Assembly: GCA_030407315.1 (NCBI GenBank)
Contig: JALQPE010001985.1
Location: 46,384-110,383, forward strand
DNA length: 64,000 bases
From: Asparagopsis taxiformis
Taxonomy: Eukaryota > Rhodophyta > Florideophyceae > Bonnemaisoniales > Bonnemaisoniaceae
Direction: 5' to 3'
In this document: positions 61,675-64,000 of the stretch, in pieces
Position numbering within the stretch: the first letter of the stretch is position 1
How the letters are laid out: every line of letters begins with the position of its first letter
Made by a program: the position numbers and the translations under genes
Notes under the pieces: generated by a model
The model's database searches: none
What the model was told of the DNA's origin: nothing
The model's input: only the letters and a program-made list of their open reading frames with translations

Positions 61675-64000
61675 TGTTGAAGCGATGAGGATCTCTTGCC
61701 TCTTTTACTTTGATGTTTGCTGTACACTATTTATACTGTTGGGTAAGTTTGGTTCTTGTAAATTATTTGTTGCGTGTCGTCTTTTGCCGACACTGTTGGT
61801 TGCAATTATTTCGTGGCATGAGTTAGCATCCTGGCTCTCTGGCGAGCTGGCGCTTGGCGACTTTGATGAGTTAGCATCCTGACAGCCCCCCTGTCGCCAA
61901 GGGTCGGCGAGACTCGCTTGCACTCAGTGCAATTTGTTTTGGTGGGTTGGTGCTGGCATGATTCGTAGTAGAGCAGTCAGTTTGTCAAAGGGACGTTTCG
62001 TGAGAGGCTTAGTGAAGATGTCGGCTAACATATCTTCCGATGGGAGATATTGAAGGTCGATTCGCTGTGTTTTGATGTTGTCTAGGACATGACGGTGGCG
62101 AATGTCAATGAACTTGCGTCTTTTGGTTGGGCCAATGGTTGTTGATATTTGGAGGGTAGCTTGAGAGTCCGTGTAGGTTAATATACGTTTGTTTGGAGGA
62201 AGGATACCAAGCTCTTTTAGCATGTCACCTAACCAGTTTGTTTGTCTGGTTGCTTCGCTGGCTGCAATTGTTTCTGCTTCGCAAGTGCTAACTGCAACTA
62301 ACGATTGGCGTTGGGATGTCCAGTATATTGGTGCAGCGTGGAGTGTGTGGACAGAGCCAGAAATTGATTTGCGAGTTTCTTTGGCGTTTGCAAAGTCGGC
62401 ATCTGTGTATGTTATTAGTGCTTCTTTTGTTGGCTTGTTCGAATATGATATTCCATGATTGGGTGTGGCTTTGAGGAATCTTATAAGCCTTTCAAGAAGC
62501 TTCCAGTGACGAGTGGTTGGTTTTTGGTTGGCACGTGCTAGGAAATTAGTGTAAAACTGTATATCGGGGCGTGTGGAATCTGTGAGGTATCGGAGCTCAC
62601 CTAATACTTCGCGGTAAGTGGAGGCAATTGTGTTGTCGATCTGTTCGGAGTTGGATGGTGGTGATAGGTCAATGCCATCAGAGTGTAGAGTGTTGAGCGG
62701 TTTCCATTTTCGTTTTGGTGATCACGGATTTGACGATGTAGGGTTGGGATAGGTGAGTGCCGGATTCATCATATGATAAGTGCCAATTGAGGTATTTGGT
62801 AGGGCGTCCAAGTCGTTTGATTTTGTACTTGGTTGCGAGCGTGGTATAAAGTGAGGTGATGAGTTGAGTATTAGAAGCGCACACGAAGAAGTCATCTATA
62901 GTGATGGCCATTATAATGTGCTGATGAGGTGTTGATTTGTAGTATAGACAGGGGTCTGATTTCGCTTGGCTGTATCCATGAGATTCCAGAAAGTGACGTG
63001 TTCCATCACAGAATATCTTTCCTGCTTGTCTGGTACCGTATAGATTGCCTTGTAATTGCCCAACTGATTCAGGGTGGATGTATGAGCCGTCGAAGAGTGG
63101 GCATTGTTTGATATAAACCGGTTGGGTATGGTCAAATTGTTCGTGTAAGAATGCGGATGATATATCAAGGTGTTCGGTAGCCAGGTTGTTGGCAGTTGCA
63201 TGTGCTATGAGCATGCGAATTGTAGTTTTATCAGCTGCAAAAATGGCAGTCTCAGATGGGTTGTAATGGGTGTGGGAATCATAAGGTCTCCGCGAACGGC
63301 GCACCGTGCTTTGCGTTCCTCGATTGTACCGTCTGGATTGCGTTTATAGCGGTAAGTCATGGTGAGTGGGAGTGGTTTGGTATTGTTGGGAATTTTTCCG
63401 GTTCAAGCCAGTGGATGGCTTTCATATGGTCTAGTTTGTGGAGTTCCGTATCATGTGCCTTTGCCCATAAGTGTGCGTCGGGGTATTTTCTAGCTTGCCG
63501 GTGGTTTTTCGGTGCTGGTGTGGTTTCCATTATAGTGTGGGGTGGTGGAGGTGTGAATCGTTGCTTGGTTCGGGCCTGGAATACCATGTTCGTTGTCGCT
63601 GTAGGGTCAGAGCAGGTGGTGTAAGGATGAAAGTCGATTGTTGGTATTTTTGTATATTGTTGAGTAAGAGTGTTCTGGACCATGATGGTGTCTTGGTCTA
63701 TGCCATGCATATAGCGGTATAATGTCCCCGAGGTTCAAGTTTTGTTTCGGAGCGAATCGCGGTGCGTATCCAAGTTGTGCGAATGCGAATAGCTTTTGAC
63801 TTTTGCAGGAGTGTTATACCATTGGGTGTGTGGAATGGCATTGGTGGATGAATGGAGTGTGATGTTCTTTTGGAAAACAGCTTCTAGAAGTGCGTCTTGC
63901 CAGTGGGAGGCGTCAAGTCCACTGTGATGGACGTGTGGCACGTACCATATCCATGAGTGTTTGGTTAATGTGTTCCGCAATGCTATTTTGTTGTGGGTGA
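61675..64000 (-). mobile_element. Ty1/copia element E3d, partial at window edge
   Basis: Copy of E3b from its 3' LTR end to the middle of integrase. RNase H (62677-61924) ends differently because one T is missing near 61943. The last 280 bp differ from E3b by several one-base changes. Confidence 0.9.

Larger units (their letters stand above)
50073..64000. repeat. Tandem segmental duplication, copy 2
   Basis: Direct repeat of 902-19444 without E2. The E2 site is intact at 53600-53604. The E7 site near 53050 is also intact. Small differences: one extra G in the run at 53583-53592, one extra C near 59880, one base lost at the GCC palindrome near 61152, one T lost near 61943, and a cluster in the last 280 bp. 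Confidence 0.88.

Noticed and set aside
1..64000. tRNA, rRNA or CRISPR arrays
   Set aside because: No cloverleaf, rRNA core or regularly spaced short repeat was recognised; the repeats present are LTRs and segmental duplications.

Overview
This is a eukaryotic nuclear window made almost entirely of LTR retrotransposons of the Ty1/copia superfamily, plus a small family of secreted cysteine-rich protein genes and fragments of other intronless genes. Short-LTR copia elements of several lineages, including two that resemble the GalEa/PyRE-type copia lineages known from aquatic organisms, and genes without visible introns suggest a red macroalga such as a florideophyte like Chondrus. That assignment is inference; no rRNA or other marker is present.

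Layout. 1-901 is the 3' end of a copia element (E1). 902-14660 is the left arm of a large palindrome: Cys-rich gene A (minus strand), copia element E2 (4433-9040), copia element E3a (9400-14193) and a 0.46 kb tail. A 2.0 kb asymmetric spacer (14661-16648) holds a truncated E1-family element (E5) fused to unidentified sequence. 16649 to about 29200 is the inverted right arm: E3b (17116-21909), no E2, but GalEa-like element E7 (22820-28019), then Cys-rich gene B. 30724-30836 is an LTR relic; 30760-32190 is an unidentified 476-aa ORF. E4 (32542-34665) is an internally deleted copia. A secreted-protein gene, now a pseudogene (35830-43330), is split by GalEa-like element E8 (36511-41861). E6 (43604-47517) is a protease-less copia inserted in an older LTR. 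Cys-rich genes C and D follow. From 50073 to the end the window repeats 902-19444 in direct orientation (about 49 kb period), without E2 and cut off inside the fourth E3 copy.

Element behaviour. The repeats give clean empty sites: E2 (target duplication GTCCA) is absent from the other two copies of its locus, and E7 (AACAC) is absent from the other two copies of its locus. LTR pairs of E2, E7 and E8 look identical by eye, yet coding regions carry frameshifts, many at homopolymer runs, so either they moved in trans or the sequence has homopolymer errors.

Main finding. The non-GalEa copia families here (E1, E2, E3, E4, E6) share a 3' architecture I do not recognise from the literature. Just after the polypurine tract lies a 13-19 nt copy of the LTR start, then a 28-38 nt leader, then the 3' LTR, which begins with a second copy of that motif. 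The first copy lies in the loop of a potential hairpin whose stem sequence differs between families but still pairs. In the three families with diagnostic bases (E3, E4, E6) the 5' LTR is an exact hybrid: TGT from the first copy joined to the downstream sequence of the second. This fits a plus-strand DNA primer that starts at the polypurine tract, stalls at the hairpin and realigns to the second copy, so the leader is lost from every 5' LTR and kept at every 3' end.
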